From contig QMLT01000027.1 of NCBI GenBank assembly GCA_003646875.1, positions 1 to 11,631 on the forward strand: a DNA stretch of 11,631 bases, given 5' to 3'. Both the position numbers and the translations under genes were made by a program. The stretch is from Deltaproteobacteria bacterium (lineage in GTDB: Bacteria; Desulfobacterota; DSM-4660; Desulfatiglandales; B25-G16). The notes below the pieces were generated by a model that was not told where the DNA came from, searched no databases, and worked only from the letters and a program-made list of their open reading frames with translations. Positions 1 to 7,735 of this stretch are shown in pieces; position 1 is the stretch's first letter, and every line of letters begins with the position of its first letter.

Positions 1-230
1 ACGGGATACTGGACGGTGATTTCATCGTAGTGAGAAAGCAGCCAACGGCCGAAAATGGCCAAACCGTGGTGGCCCTGATCAACAATGAGGCCACCGTTAA
101 AAAATATTACAAGCAAAAAAATTATGTAGAACTCCGCCCCGCCCATGCGGATATGGAATCAATTCTTATCAAAGAAGGAGATTTCCGGATTGAAGGAAGG
201 GTTGTAGGGGTTATGAGGCATTATAAGTGA
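1..230 (+). CDS. lexA: LexA repressor, C-terminal part (5'-truncated by the window edge)
   Basis: This is the last 75 or so residues of the SOS repressor LexA, read in frame from position 3 and ending at a TGA. LexA represses DNA-damage genes and cleaves itself when RecA is activated. The visible part matches the S24-family latent protease domain. A GILDGDF segment opens it, followed by a strand beginning GQTVVALINNEATVK; the lysine after EATV (codon 99-101) aligns with the general-base Lys of the Ser-Lys dyad (Lys156 in E. coli LexA). The segment ends with the conserved IEGRVVGVMR strand. The catalytic serine, cleavage site and helix-turn-helix lie upstream of the window, so an S24-family relative cannot be excluded. 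The two polymerase-related genes directly downstream strongly favour LexA. The stop codon sits inside the first unit of the repeat array that fills the next gap. Confidence 0.88.
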   Translation, partial: GILDGDFIVVRKQPTAENGQTVVALINNEATVKKYYKQKNYVELRPAHADMESILIKEGDFRIEGRVVGVMRHYK

Positions 231-345
231 GCTAAAGTGCCTAAAGTGAGCTAAAGTTAAAGACAAAAACTTTAAACATTTGTTTTATATCATAGATTTT
301 AGGCGCTTTAGTTCATTTTAGCCCACTTTAGGCGCTTAACTTAGG
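225..345. repeat. Imperfect inverted array of AAGTG-NN-CTA units between lexA and imuB
   Basis: Three units of 9-10 nt (AAGTGAGCTA, AAGTGCCTA, AAGTGAGCTA) run from 225 to 253, followed by a partial copy. Related units on the opposite strand occupy about 301-345 (for example CACTTTAGGCGCTT). About 41 nt of AT-rich sequence separate the arms, so the region can form a long imperfect hairpin. The lexA stop codon (TGA 228-230) lies in the first unit. The 17-mer at 234-250 recurs in reverse orientation at 8108-8124, so this is a dispersed intergenic repeat rather than a private operator. I see no clear sigma-70 promoter or known LexA box type (CTGT-N8-ACAG, GAAC-N4-GTTC) in the gap. Function is unknown. 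Confidence 0.7.
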
Positions 346-358
346 AATTTGAGGAGCT

Positions 359-1522
359 ATGTACCGTCACATTATTCACATCCACATCCCAGCCTTTCCC
401 ATAGCTGTGGCGCGGGTATCCCAGCCAGGGCTCAGGGATCGCCCTGTGGCCATGGCCCCACCTCACTCGGAACGGGCGTTTATCCTCTCTGTTTCTCTTG
501 AGGCCCGCAGGGAAGGTATTTTTAAGGGCATGCCCCTCAAAAAGGCCATAAAACTCTGCCCTGATTTGATTGTCTTACCCCCTAACCAGAACCTCACCGG
601 GAAGGTCTCCAAGTCCTTGGCCAAGGTAGTGGCGCACTATACACCTCTCTGGGAACCATCCAGACCGGGGCATATCTATATGGACATAACAGGAACGGAT
701 CGTCTCTGGGGAAGTGCAAAAGACACGGCCATCCGTCTCAGACGGGAAATCAAAGAGCATGTACATCTCTTAGGAATGGTGGGCATAGCAGGGAACAAGA
801 TGGTTTCCAGCATCGCCTCCAGGATTGGCTCATCCAAAGGAGTACTGGATGTAGATCACGGCAAAGAGTCCGCCTTTATAGCCCCCCTAAGGGCAAGTCT
901 CCTGCCCGGCGTAGGCCATGCCCGCAAAAAAATCCTCCTGGAAGAGCTGAATATCACTACGATCAGGGAAATAGCCGCCCTCGATATGGATAGCCTGAAA
1001 CTTATTTTTGGAAGGCAGGCTTATGTGATCCATCAGCGGGCCCTCGGCATAGACCCAACCCCGGTGTATCCTCCCCATATGGAGCCCACGATAACTGAAG
1101 AGGCCATCCTTTCCCAGGACGAGATCGATGATGAAAAACTACTGAGAATCCTTTACAGGTTGGTGGAAAAATGCTCGCATCAGCTCCTGAACAGGTCACT
1201 GTGTCCCCGCAAGGCAGGGTTGATCTTTAGCTACACAGACCATAAAGAGATTATACGCCAGATTAATCTGCCCCATGTGAGCTTCTGGAATTTCGATCTC
1301 TACGCACCTCTGGAGAGGATTTTTTTAAAGGCCTATCGTCGTCGGATAAGGGTTCGATTTATGAAGGTGTGGTTTCAGGATTTCTCCCCTCTCCAGTCAC
1401 AGCTCTCACTCTTTTCCACAAGCTCCCCTGTCACGGATAAAAAGGCCATGGCATTCCAGACCCTTAATCATATTAGGGAAAGATATGGCTATGAGGCGAT
1501 CAAATATGGCAGAGCAGCGTAA
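359..1522 (+). CDS. imuB: ImuB-like catalytically inactive Y-family DNA polymerase
   Basis: This 387-residue protein has Y-family (DinB/UmuC/ImuB) architecture. The fold is clear from EARREGIFKGMPLKKAIKLCPDL (47-70), the palm segment IYMDITGTDRLWG (106-118), an HhH thumb at LLPGVGHARKK (181-191), and a little-finger domain to about 340. Aligned to E. coli DinB with a constant offset of one residue, Asp8 becomes His9, and the Asp103-Glu104 pair becomes Gly104-His105. The steric-gate Phe13 position is Pro14. Polymerase activity is therefore not expected. Residues 348-352 read QLSLF, a consensus beta-clamp motif. In known ImuA-ImuB-DnaE2 systems ImuB is the inactive clamp-binding hub; I infer that role here. 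At 387 residues it is shorter than usual ImuB (about 500). The tail after the clamp motif resembles the UmuC/DinB end. GAGGAG lies only 2 nt before the ATG, an unusually close Shine-Dalgarno. Its end overlaps the next gene. Confidence 0.82.
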   Translation: MYRHIIHIHIPAFPIAVARVSQPGLRDRPVAMAPPHSERAFILSVSLEARREGIFKGMPLKKAIKLCPDLIVLPPNQNLTGKVSKSLAKVVAHYTPLWEPSRPGHIYMDITGTDRLWGSAKDTAIRLRREIKEHVHLLGMVGIAGNKMVSSIASRIGSSKGVLDVDHGKESAFIAPLRASLLPGVGHARKKILLEELNITTIREIAALDMDSLKLIFGRQAYVIHQRALGIDPTPVYPPHMEPTITEEAILSQDEIDDEKLLRILYRLVEKCSHQLLNRSLCPRKAGLIFSYTDHKEIIRQINLPHVSFWNFDLYAPLERIFLKAYRRRIRVRFMKVWFQDFSPLQSQLSLFSTSSPVTDKKAMAFQTLNHIRERYGYEAIKYGRAA

Positions 1523-4500
1523 TTTCATAGCTCACCGCAGGGCCGCAGAGGGCACAGAGAAAAATTTTGTCCATCTCAATGTCCATTCCCACTATTCCAA
1601 AGGCTGGGGTATGGGCACCATTGAAGAACTCTGCCGATCCGCCAAGCAGCAGGGGATGGACAGGCTTGCCCTGACCGATACCAATGGATTGTATGGACTC
1701 CTGCATTTTATACAGACGGCTAAGGAGATAGGCATTCAACCCATTGTGGGCAGTGAACTTACAGCCGATGAGCACCGCGCTGTTCTGCTGGTTCGAAACC
1801 GTGAGGGGTATGCCAACCTCTGCCGGATTATTTCAGACCGCCACTGCCAGCAGGATTATAACCTGATCAAATCCCTGAAGGAGAAACGTGAGGGACTCAT
1901 CATCTTTTCTGACGACTTCACACTGCTCAAGGCCCTTAAAAGAGATTCAAAAGAGGACCTCTTTGTAGAGCTATCCCCGGGCTACAATATGGCGAGCTGC
2001 TATGCCTTTTCACGTAAGAGCGGCATTCCTCCTCTGGCTACCAACCGTGTCTATATGATCAAGGCGGATCAGTTTCCGCTTCATCGGATCCTTCGTGCCA
2101 TAGCCCTGAACACCAAGCTTTCCCGCTTGCAATTTAAAGACATCTGCAGGGAGCACAATTTTTTGAATGCCCCCCAATCCATGATCGATCAGTTTCCCCA
2201 TGCCCCTCTGGCAATCCATAATACCCTTGAGGTGGCCAAAAGATGTCTTGTGCGTTGGGATTTTGACCGCATCATATTCCCTCGTTTTAAGCAGATGACA
2301 GACAAAGAGGCCTATGAAACCCTCTACCAGTCTACCATAGAGGGATGCAGGCGTCGATATGGAAAGCTCACCCAAGCAATCAGAGAGCGAATAGACTACG
2401 AGATGAAGATCATCCAAAAGAAAAAGTTTGCCCATTATTTTCTGGTAGTGGCTGATATTACCAGAAGGGCTACTCGGTCATGTGGCCGTGGAAGCGCCGC
2501 CGCATCCATCGTCTCATATGCCTTGGGGATCACCCATGTAGACCCCATAAAACATCACCTCTTCTTTGAGCGTTTTTTAAACACTGGACGTATGGATCCC
2601 CCGGACATCGATGTGGACTTCGCATGGGACGAACGGGATCAGGTTATCGACTATGTCTTTGGCAAATATGGAAACCGAAAAACCGCCATGGTCGCCAATC
2701 ATAACCTTTATGGAGCCAGATCTGCTGTCAGGGAGGTAGCAAAGGTCTTTGGCCTGACCGAGACAGAGATCAGCCGGATAACCAGCAAAATCGGTTTTGG
2801 ATGGCGTCTGGAAGATACCTGGACCAAATTTGCCAGGCATCCCAAGATGAAAGGGATAGACTTCGAGAAGCCCTGGGATGATATTTTATATGCTGCACTC
2901 CAGCTTGAAGATCACCTCGACCACCTCTCAGTACACTGCGGCGGTCTGGTAATTGTGCCCGATGAGATTCGGCGCTACTGCCCGGTAGAAATCTCTGCAA
3001 GTGGGGTACAGGTGCTCCAGTGGGAAAAGGATTCGGTGGAAAAAGCAGGACTTGTTAAGATAGATCTCCTGGGCAACCGGAGCCTTGCAGTCATTCGGGA
3101 TGCCCTTGATCTGGTGGAGAAAAATTATGGCAGACGGATCAATTACGCCAGCTGGAACCCCATCAATGACCCTAAGACCGTAGAGGTTTTTTACCGGGGC
3201 GAGACCTTCGGTGTTTTCTATTTTGAAAGTCCTGCCACAAGGCAGGCACTAAAAAAGGTCAGCTCAGGATTTACCCTCCATGAGTACCGTCGCCTGGATC
3301 ACTTTCATCTCAATGTGGTGGTCACCTCCATCATCCGGCCTGCCTCAAATCAGAGCATCAGGGCATGGATATCCAGGCTCCATGGCCAGCCCTGGGATGC
3401 ACCCCATCCTCTTTTACGGCCTGTCCTAAAGGAAACCATGGGAATCATGGTCTTTCAGGAACAATTGAGTCAAGTGGCCATGCGCCTGGCAGGTTTTAAT
3501 CCCGCAGAGGCAGATACCCTTAGGAAGGTGATGAGCAAAAAACATAGGGATAAGAAACTTCGTGATTTTTATACCAGATTTGCTCAAGGGGCTCGAGAGC
3601 GGGGTGTAAACATAAAAGTGATAGAGAAAATCTGGCAGATGATGATGGGCTTTGACGGCTATAGTTTCTGCAAGCCACATTCGGCCAGCTATACCCTGGT
3701 GGCCTACAAGTCTGCCTATCTCAGGGCCCATTATCCAGCCGAATTTATGGCATCTGTCATCTCCAACGGCGGAGGGTATTACTCCACATTTGGATATCTG
3801 TCAGAGGCAAGGCGGATGGGGCTCAAAATCCTGCCTCCTGACATCAATCGGAGCAAGATCAAATATACCGGAAAAAGCAAAGAAATCCGGGTCGGCCTGA
3901 TGCGGTTAAAAGCCTTATCCCAGTATGCTCAAGAATTCATCATCCATGAGCGCTCCAAAAACGGTCCATTTAGGAATTTTGAGGATTTTCTGCTCAGATC
4001 CAGTCGCCATCTCCACCTCCAGGATGTGAGAATTCTAATTAAGGCAGGGTGTTTTGATAGTATCGCCAGTGGCTTAACCAGACCTTCTCTGATGTGGCAG
4101 GCCCTTCAGTTTTTTGGCGGCGAACATCAGGAAGAAAAGACCCCTACCCTTTTTTCCGCATCTGCCTCTCAACTCCCTGTAAAACAGCCTCCTTACTCGA
4201 AAAGTCTCATGTTGCAACATGAACTGGAAACCCTGGGTGTTTCCCTCTCCCGCCATCCCCTCGAGCGATACGAGAGGGTCTTGAAGGACTTACATTTTGT
4301 CAGGGCTTGTGATCTCAACGCCCATGTGGGGAAACATGTGACAACTATCGGTTGGCTGATAAGCGGCAAGACAGTATATACAAAGGATAGAGAGCCCATG
4401 AAATTCGTATCCTTCGAGGATACTACCGGCCTCTATGAAACCGTGTTCTTTCCGAAGGCATATAATCAATTCTGCCACATGCTGAATGAAATGCGCCCTT

Positions 4501-4598
4501 ATATTCTCAAAGGAAAGATAGAGGAGGATTTCGGTTCCATAACCATGACAGTGAACTGGATAGGATTTCTGGATAAATATAGACGAGAGGGCTGCTAA
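1485..4598 (+). CDS. dnaE2: DnaE2 / ImuC-type error-prone DNA polymerase III alpha subunit
   Basis: This 1037-residue C-family polymerase has DnaE2 length (DnaE is about 1160) and sits in an SOS cassette, so translesion synthesis is the likely role. Domains in order are: N-terminal PHP (H34-S-H36, D65, E91; the usual His after Asp in ITDH is Thr66, so metal binding is partly degenerate); palm with GRGS at 334-337; catalytic aspartates in PDIDVDF (D376, D378) and KIDLLG (D527); the fingers segment GYSFCKPHSASY (725-736); an HhH region near 805-860; and an OB fold near 945-1025. RPAS (618-621) replaces the RPGP of replicative DnaE. All three catalytic Asp are present, unlike in the partner polymerase. 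TPTLF (886-890) may be a weak clamp motif. The start is uncertain: ATG 1485 overlaps imuB by 38 nt, while ATG 1506 has GAGG 9 nt upstream. Either start implies translational coupling. Confidence 0.9.
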   Translation: MAMRRSNMAEQRNFIAHRRAAEGTEKNFVHLNVHSHYSKGWGMGTIEELCRSAKQQGMDRLALTDTNGLYGLLHFIQTAKEIGIQPIVGSELTADEHRAVLLVRNREGYANLCRIISDRHCQQDYNLIKSLKEKREGLIIFSDDFTLLKALKRDSKEDLFVELSPGYNMASCYAFSRKSGIPPLATNRVYMIKADQFPLHRILRAIALNTKLSRLQFKDICREHNFLNAPQSMIDQFPHAPLAIHNTLEVAKRCLVRWDFDRIIFPRFKQMTDKEAYETLYQSTIEGCRRRYGKLTQAIRERIDYEMKIIQKKKFAHYFLVVADITRRATRSCGRGSAAASIVSYALGITHVDPIKHHLFFERFLNTGRMDPPDIDVDFAWDERDQVIDYVFGKYGNRKTAMVANHNLYGARSAVREVAKVFGLTETEISRITSKIGFGWRLEDTWTKFARHPKMKGIDFEKPWDDILYAALQLEDHLDHLSVHCGGLVIVPDEIRRYCPVEISASGVQVLQWEKDSVEKAGLVKIDLLGNRSLAVIRDALDLVEKNYGRRINYASWNPINDPKTVEVFYRGETFGVFYFESPATRQALKKVSSGFTLHEYRRLDHFHLNVVVTSIIRPASNQSIRAWISRLHGQPWDAPHPLLRPVLKETMGIMVFQEQLSQVAMRLAGFNPAEADTLRKVMSKKHRDKKLRDFYTRFAQGARERGVNIKVIEKIWQMMMGFDGYSFCKPHSASYTLVAYKSAYLRAHYPAEFMASVISNGGGYYSTFGYLSEARRMGLKILPPDINRSKIKYTGKSKEIRVGLMRLKALSQYAQEFIIHERSKNGPFRNFEDFLLRSSRHLHLQDVRILIKAGCFDSIASGLTRPSLMWQALQFFGGEHQEEKTPTLFSASASQLPVKQPPYSKSLMLQHELETLGVSLSRHPLERYERVLKDLHFVRACDLNAHVGKHVTTIGWLISGKTVYTKDREPMKFVSFEDTTGLYETVFFPKAYNQFCHMLNEMRPYILKGKIEEDFGSITMTVNWIGFLDKYRREGC
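1534..1562. repeat. CGCAGAGG-type repetitive sequence inside the 5' end of dnaE2
   Basis: The stretch contains CCGCAGGGC, CGCAGAGGGC and ACAGAGAAAA in direct succession, an octamer-like periodicity. I recall similar CGCAGAGG-unit strings as dispersed intergenic repeats in many environmental bacterial genomes, but I have not searched for them. Here it falls between the imuB stop and the conserved PHP start of DnaE2. It encodes a non-conserved Arg-rich linker (AHRRAAEGTEKN) near the N-terminus. Confidence 0.45.
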
Positions 4599-4764
4599 CG
4601 CAAGTCTGTTACCTTCCCTCTGGCATCAGCGGCTCACTGGGCACTTACGCTATGCTGCCTCTTTTCAGATGCTTGATGCGTGTATCATCTTCTCAGGAGA
4701 AAATAATATATATCTAACTCATATTCTTACCCAAAAACCGAGTATCTGGTAGTACCCTTTTCCC

Positions 4765-4794
4765 TTGACACATAATTCTATTTCTTCCTATACT
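4765..4794 (+). promoter_or_regulatory. Near-consensus sigma-70 promoter for plsB
   Basis: A perfect TTGACA (4765-4770) is followed after 18 nt by TATACT (4789-4794), five of six matches to the -10 consensus. Transcription would begin near 4801, leaving a leader of roughly 33 nt before the ATG at 4834. The 166 nt before the TTGACA, after the dnaE2 stop, contain no clear terminator and no gene I can support. Confidence 0.65.
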
Positions 4795-4833
4795 TCCCAT
4801 CCAACAAAGGGAATATTTCAATTCAATCAATCC

Positions 4834-7392
4834 ATGAATACACCTCAGGAAAAAACTCTTTATCCTTATGTGCTTGATCATAAACCGGGATTCTTTCTCA
4901 ACTGGTTGCTCTATAGACTCTTTAAAAGAGTAAGCCTTAGTGAAAGCATGAAAGAAGACCTGAAGCAGATGCACAGAAAAGGTACAGTAGTCTATGCAAT
5001 CAAGTATAGGGGGCAGTTGGATTACCTTCTCTACCATTATAATTTCCGCAGAAAACGACTGCCATATCCCACAATAGCCTTTGACCTCAATATTTCTATG
5101 TATTTACCTCTTACCCACTTCGTAAAAGTCATGGTCTCTCAACTTTCCTTCCTGCTTCATCACGGTCGTCTTCCAAGCCCGTATCATTCAGGGTTTTATG
5201 AAAAGGCTATTCAACAGGGTACTACTTCCCTTATCTTTCTTGTTGACCCAAAGGGCTTTATCAGACACTTCATTCATGAGGAAAAGGACCATCTGCAATT
5301 CCTCCTGGATATACAAAAAAATATGGATCGTCCCATTTATATCGTTCCACAACTCGTCCTCTACAAAATGACACCTGAAAGAGACTATTCAAGCCTCACC
5401 GGCATATTTTTTGGGTTCAAAGACCACCCTGGCGTTATAAGAAAGATTGTCCTTTTTTTCAGGCACAATCGCCGTGCATTTATCGACTTTGGTCGTCCCC
5501 TGGATGTAAAAGCCTATTTAAAAAGCCAACCACCCACCCGACCTCTCCACGATATGGCCGCAGAAATAAGGCAGATGCTTATTAACAGCATCGACAAACA
5601 GAAAAGGGTAATTCTGGGCCCGATCATGAAATCCAGACAGCAGATTAAGGAATCGGTTCTTACTGACGAAAGGGTCACCAAGGAAATCAATATATTGGCC
5701 TCTGACAATGAAAAAAGGCTCAAACAGCTTAAAAAAGAGGCTGGAAAATATTTTGAAGAGATCGCTGCAGATTATAACATGACCTATATCCAGGCCTTTG
5801 TTAAGGTATTAAATTGGTTCTGGAAAAAGATTTTTGAAGGGATAGATGTTGATATGGATGGCCTGGAAAGAGTGAGGGAATGGGCTCGAAAAGGAACACT
5901 GATTTATGTTCCTTCCCATAAAAGCCATATAGATTACCTTATCCTCAATTATATACTTTATAATTATCATATGCATACCCCCAGGATTACTGCGGGAAAA
6001 AATCTGGCCTTTTGGCCGATGGGACAAATTTTTAGAAAATGCGGCGCCTTTTTCATCCGCCGCTCTTTCAAGGGTAAAAAACTTTACTCAGAGGTATTTC
6101 AAGCGTATATTAAATCACTTCTTGAAGAAGGGCATCCCATTGAATTCTTTATTGAAGGTGGTCGAAGCCGAAATGGCAAATTGATACTTCCCAAAACTGG
6201 CTTCCTCTCAATCCTGCTTGGTGCATATCGTGAAGGATTTTGCAAAGATCTGATATTTATTCCCGCTTCTATAATTTATGATCGAATTATAGAGGAAAAA
6301 TCCTATCAAAAAGAGATTGCGGGAGGTCTTAAAAAGAAAGAAAATTTCAGGCAGATCATAAAAGCGAGACGGTTTCTAAAAAAAAGATATGGCAAGATTT
6401 ATATTCGATTCAGTCATCCTTTTTCGTTGAATGAGTATCTTTCTCAAATAGATTCATCAGTAAAAAATGCCCCTCGTCGCCTGGCCTTCCATTTAGTTCA
6501 GTCAATAAATGCTATTTCTCTCGTAACACCTCTTTCGCTAATTGCTACGGCCATTTTAGCCAATCACCAGAGGGGATTTCATCTTTCAGAACTTGCTGAA
6601 ACCGTAAACATTCTTTTAAGATTTATAAAAAGTTACGACGTCCCTACAGCATCTACCCTTGTAGATTCAGCAAAAACCATAGAGGAAACACTATCACTGC
6701 TAATCAACCAAAAGGTTGTCGATTTTCTGGAAGATGCAACAGGAAAGGAGGAAACTTTTTACTACGTAGATGAAGATAACAAAATAAAGCTTGAATATTA
6801 TAAAAACAGCATCATCCACTTTTTCATCCCCCACTCCTTTGTAGCAATATCGCTTTTAACTGGTGGCGAAGAGGAAAAGGATCTCAAATCAATTATTTCT
6901 GACTATGCCTTTTTGAAAAATCTTTTTAAAAACGAGTTTATTTTTGATCAGAAGGAGGATCTCCAAGAAAAAACCATTTCTTTAACGGAATATTTTCTTG
7001 ATTCTGCCTTTTTATCCAGATCTAATAGGAATGGGGGATACAAAATAACAAAACTCGGTTTCAATAAACTACCCATCTGGGCCGCTCTGGCCAAAACATT
7101 CCTTGAATCATATTGGATTGCTGCCAAATCGATGAGCCAACAAAAGCTTATAGACAGTAATACAGGAGACCTTTTGAAAAATATGAATTACCTCGGAAAA
7201 CGATTTTATAAACTAGGAGTCATTGATCATGTCGGCGCCCTCTCCGAACTCAATCTTAAAAACGCCATAAGCTTTATTAATAGTGATATTCTGAAACTTC
7301 CTGTAGATTCAAAAGAAGGTAATCCACATGATTTTGAGAGGCTTCGCCAGTTCAGCCAGAGATTATACAAGTTATCTCATTACAGGGCATAG
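4834..7392 (+). CDS. plsB: PlsB-type glycerol-3-phosphate acyltransferase with a degenerate N-terminal acyltransferase unit
   Basis: The 852-residue product matches the PlsB family (E. coli PlsB is 807), which acylates position 1 of glycerol-3-phosphate at the inner membrane in phospholipid synthesis. All four acyltransferase blocks are present: HKSHID (H362, D367; the HX4D motif), GAFFIRR (404-410), EGGRSR (441-446) and IPASIIYD (476-483), followed by a long alpha-helical C-terminal region typical of PlsB. The N-terminal third has the same layout without catalysis: YRGQLDYL (Y58, D63) in place of the HX4D block, LVDPKGF in place of EGGRSR, and IVPQLVLY in place of block IV. I chose ATG 4834 because an upstream TTG at 4765 falls on a -35 box; no strong Shine-Dalgarno is visible. 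It appears monocistronic. A broader acyltransferase specificity (for example dihydroxyacetone phosphate) cannot be excluded. Confidence 0.87.
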   Translation: MNTPQEKTLYPYVLDHKPGFFLNWLLYRLFKRVSLSESMKEDLKQMHRKGTVVYAIKYRGQLDYLLYHYNFRRKRLPYPTIAFDLNISMYLPLTHFVKVMVSQLSFLLHHGRLPSPYHSGFYEKAIQQGTTSLIFLVDPKGFIRHFIHEEKDHLQFLLDIQKNMDRPIYIVPQLVLYKMTPERDYSSLTGIFFGFKDHPGVIRKIVLFFRHNRRAFIDFGRPLDVKAYLKSQPPTRPLHDMAAEIRQMLINSIDKQKRVILGPIMKSRQQIKESVLTDERVTKEINILASDNEKRLKQLKKEAGKYFEEIAADYNMTYIQAFVKVLNWFWKKIFEGIDVDMDGLERVREWARKGTLIYVPSHKSHIDYLILNYILYNYHMHTPRITAGKNLAFWPMGQIFRKCGAFFIRRSFKGKKLYSEVFQAYIKSLLEEGHPIEFFIEGGRSRNGKLILPKTGFLSILLGAYREGFCKDLIFIPASIIYDRIIEEKSYQKEIAGGLKKKENFRQIIKARRFLKKRYGKIYIRFSHPFSLNEYLSQIDSSVKNAPRRLAFHLVQSINAISLVTPLSLIATAILANHQRGFHLSELAETVNILLRFIKSYDVPTASTLVDSAKTIEETLSLLINQKVVDFLEDATGKEETFYYVDEDNKIKLEYYKNSIIHFFIPHSFVAISLLTGGEEEKDLKSIISDYAFLKNLFKNEFIFDQKEDLQEKTISLTEYFLDSAFLSRSNRNGGYKITKLGFNKLPIWAALAKTFLESYWIAAKSMSQQKLIDSNTGDLLKNMNYLGKRFYKLGVIDHVGALSELNLKNAISFINSDILKLPVDSKEGNPHDFERLRQFSQRLYKLSHYRA

Positions 7393-7413
7393 TGTGCATT
7401 TAATTCACTATGC
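7387..7413 (+). other. Perfect 8-bp hairpin spanning the plsB stop codon
   Basis: GCATAGTG (7387-7394) and CACTATGC (7406-7413) are perfect inverted repeats around an 11-nt AT-rich loop, and the plsB stop codon is in the left arm. No T-run follows, so it is not a standard intrinsic terminator. It could protect the 3' end of the mRNA. Confidence 0.5.
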
Positions 7414-7560
7414 ATATATCCCCCTCATCCCTTGTACTCCCATTCAAAGTCAACTACTATCCTCAAGTGAAAATGAATTCTTCCCCACTCTCTTTATCTG
7501 GTAGCCTCCTTTTCTTAAAATTTCTACATCCTTCACGAGCAAGGAGCCCATCAATTTTTA

Positions 7561-7588
7561 TTGACAAATATAGTTTTCTATTTTAAAT
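7561..7588 (+). promoter_or_regulatory. Candidate sigma-70 promoter for cooT
   Basis: A perfect TTGACA (7561-7566) is followed after 16 nt by TTAAAT (7583-7588), four of six matches to the -10 consensus. A transcript starting near 7595 would carry a leader of about 150 nt before the cooT ATG, including the hairpin with T-run at 7644-7694. The region 7414-7560 between plsB and this site shows no gene or other signal I can support. Confidence 0.45.
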
Positions 7589-7643
7589 AAATTCCACAAG
7601 CGTTAGCAAGAAGCTACAAAAAGGTAGACAAACTGAAAAAAAG

Positions 7644-7694
7644 CCAGAAAGGCTTATAAAAAATATTCATATCCCTTTCTGGTTGTCTTTTTTT
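7644..7694 (+). terminator. Intrinsic-terminator-like hairpin with seven Ts in the plsB-cooT gap
   Basis: CCAGAAAGG (7644-7652) pairs perfectly with CCTTTCTGG (7674-7682) around a 21-nt AT-rich loop. TTGTC and seven Ts follow (7688-7694). An outer GACAA (7628-7632) could also pair with TTGTC (7683-7687). A competing local hairpin, AAGCC-AGAAA-GGCTT, uses the same left arm. It can terminate plsB read-through, or act as an attenuator in the cooT leader if the promoter at 7561 is real. Confidence 0.55.
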
Positions 7695-7728
7695 AAAATT
7701 GTTTCATCGTGGCTTTTATTCCAGTTAC

Positions 7729-7735
7729 AAGGAGG
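7729..7735 (+). promoter_or_regulatory. Strong Shine-Dalgarno of cooT
   Basis: AAGGAGG lies 7 nt before the ATG at 7743. It fixes the start there rather than at the in-frame TTG at 7683, which sits on the terminator-like arm. Confidence 0.85.

Noticed and set aside
231..358. LexA operator before imuB
   Set aside because: I looked for the CTGT-N8-ACAG and GAAC-N4-GTTC types and found neither. The repeats here are dispersed, so I do not call them an operator.
1790..1800. GGTTCGAAACC, similar to a tRNA T-arm
   Set aside because: It is in frame within the conserved PHP domain of dnaE2, and no acceptor stem or anticodon arm can be built around it.
2010..2435. 141-codon open frame on the - strand
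   Set aside because: It lies wholly within dnaE2, has no recognisable domain and has no independent signals.
1485..4598. GRGS region several residues shorter than in some DnaE2 proteins, and RPAS instead of RPGP, as signs of damage
   Set aside because: All three catalytic Asp are intact and the frame is open. I believe these variants are typical of a DnaE2-like subfamily rather than defects.
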